Source: Nocardioides phosphati | Lineage (GTDB): Bacteria; Actinomycetota; Actinomycetes; Propionibacteriales; Nocardioidaceae | Reading direction: 5' to 3' | NCBI RefSeq assembly: GCF_014646375.1 | Contig: NZ_BMNI01000001.1 | Span: forward strand, 884,407-948,406 | Length of the DNA stretch: 64,000 bases | In this document: positions 63,609 to 64,000 of the stretch, piece by piece | Position numbering within the stretch: position 1 is the first letter of the stretch | How the letters are laid out: every line of letters begins with the position of its first letter | Program-made: the position numbers and the translations under genes | Notes under the pieces: generated by a model | Databases searched by the model: none | What the model was told of the DNA's origin: nothing | What the model saw: only the letters and a program-made list of their open reading frames with translations

Positions 63609-63628
63609 CGCCGCCCATGTGGACGGCG
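63609..63628 (-). terminator. Hairpin before a mini-protein gene
   Basis: CGCCG (63609-63613) pairs with CGGCG (63624-63628), extended by two further G-C pairs, then GAAGGAG on the minus strand. Confidence 0.5.
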
Positions 63629-63652
63629 CGAAAGAACAGGGGGAGAGGCGGG

Positions 63653-63835
63653 CTACGAGGACGGGGAACACTCGCCGTGATCTGCGCCAGGGCCGAACCA
63701 CTTGCCGCACATGTCACACTTCGGCGGCTTGATCGACACCGGGCGCGACGGCTTGCTACGACGAGCGCGAGGGACATCGCGGCGCATCAAGCCCTCGTAG
63801 CCGCGGGAGGTGGTGGGGTACTTGCGGTCAGTCAT
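63653..63835 (-). CDS. Small basic protein with CxxC
   Basis: 60 residues; Arg-rich first half and CDMCGKWFGPGADHGEC near the end. ATGA overlap with the gene before it. Function unknown. Confidence 0.65.
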   Translation of the reverse strand: MTDRKYPTTSRGYEGLMRRDVPRARRSKPSRPVSIKPPKCDMCGKWFGPGADHGECSPSS

Positions 63836-63924
63836 CGCTCGCACACCGGGCACTCGACCGACAGGTGCTCAACACAGCAGGAGTGCTGCATGTGGCCGCA
63901 CGTCCAGCGGCGGCAGACGGTCAA
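63832..63924 (-). CDS. Cys/His-rich ORF at the window edge, start uncertain
   Basis: Open frame reading CRRWTCGHMQHSCCVEHLSVECPVC to a stop coupled to the next gene. TTG at 63924 is a guess; the frame stays open to the window edge, so the gene may be longer. Possible zinc site. Confidence 0.4.
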   Translation of the reverse strand: MTVCRRWTCGHMQHSCCVEHLSVECPVCER

Positions 63925-64000
63925 GTCCCTAGGCGTGGTGTACGAAACGAATCCTCCGTCGGGCGTGTCGCTAGGCGCTGATGGCGACCTCCTCGGTGAT

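Noticed and set aside
63971..64000. Minus-strand reading frame ending TAG at 63971
   Set aside because: Only about nine codons are inside the window, so no gene can be supported.

Overview
The window is high-G+C actinobacterial DNA. DnaG, Dgt, a DUF3145 protein, the aceE / DUF3052 / AhpE-type cluster, a class E sortase, leaderless or GTG/TTG starts and 3'-adjacent tRNAs all fit the Nocardioidaceae (Nocardioides or Aeromicrobium type); this assignment is inference from family recall, not a database search. It falls into two parts. Bases 1 to about 31,810 are chromosomal backbone. Bases about 31,810 to 64,000 are one end of an integrated, HK97-like siphovirus (prophage) that continues beyond the right edge.

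Backbone, left to right: a zinc-uptake lipoprotein gene (partial) diverging from a YibE/F membrane gene across two Zur-type boxes; a TetR regulator translationally coupled to a molybdopterin oxidoreductase; an APC-type permease; glyS; a lipoprotein; dus; a secreted protein; an ABC exporter pair; dgt; two secreted or cell-wall genes including an L,D-transpeptidase; dnaG; tRNA-Asn; a sortase; a MarR-MFS efflux operon; tRNA-Met(CAT); a MOSC protein; a PP2C phosphatase; a DUF3145 protein; a crotonase plus free-standing acyl carrier protein diverging from an alpha/beta hydrolase; aceE diverging from DUF3052 / acyl-CoA synthetase / ahpE; and tRNA-Val(TAC).

Prophage: almost every gene is on the minus strand, so its transcription order runs from 64,000 down to 32,650. 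First comes a right-arm region of tiny overlapping genes (many encode Cys/His-rich mini-proteins), a RecE-like nuclease, a conserved recombination-associated protein, HTH proteins, a D12-class DNA adenine methylase, a replication-type protein and a DnaQ-like exonuclease. Then HNH, small and large terminase, portal, prohead protease, major capsid, head-tail connectors, tail terminator, tail tube (with an HNH homing endonuclease next to it), tail chaperones with an apparent frameshift, a short tape measure, distal tail proteins, a lysis cassette (an exonuclease-endonuclease-phosphatase (EEP)/M15 fusion and an r1t-type holin) and an SGNH hydrolase. The only plus-strand phage-side genes are a 49-residue ORF coupled to a lipoprotein, next to tRNA-Val and convergent with the late genes: a likely lysogen-expressed module. 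No integrase or repressor is inside the window; they should lie past base 64,000.

Most notable items: the EEP-nuclease/endolysin fusion with an internal ribosome binding site; a recurring hairpin-plus-Shine-Dalgarno leader in front of many phage genes; a G-quadruplex tract with 15-bp direct repeats in the replication module; and a tail-chaperone frameshift without a canonical slippery heptamer. No CRISPR, IS element or rRNA was seen.
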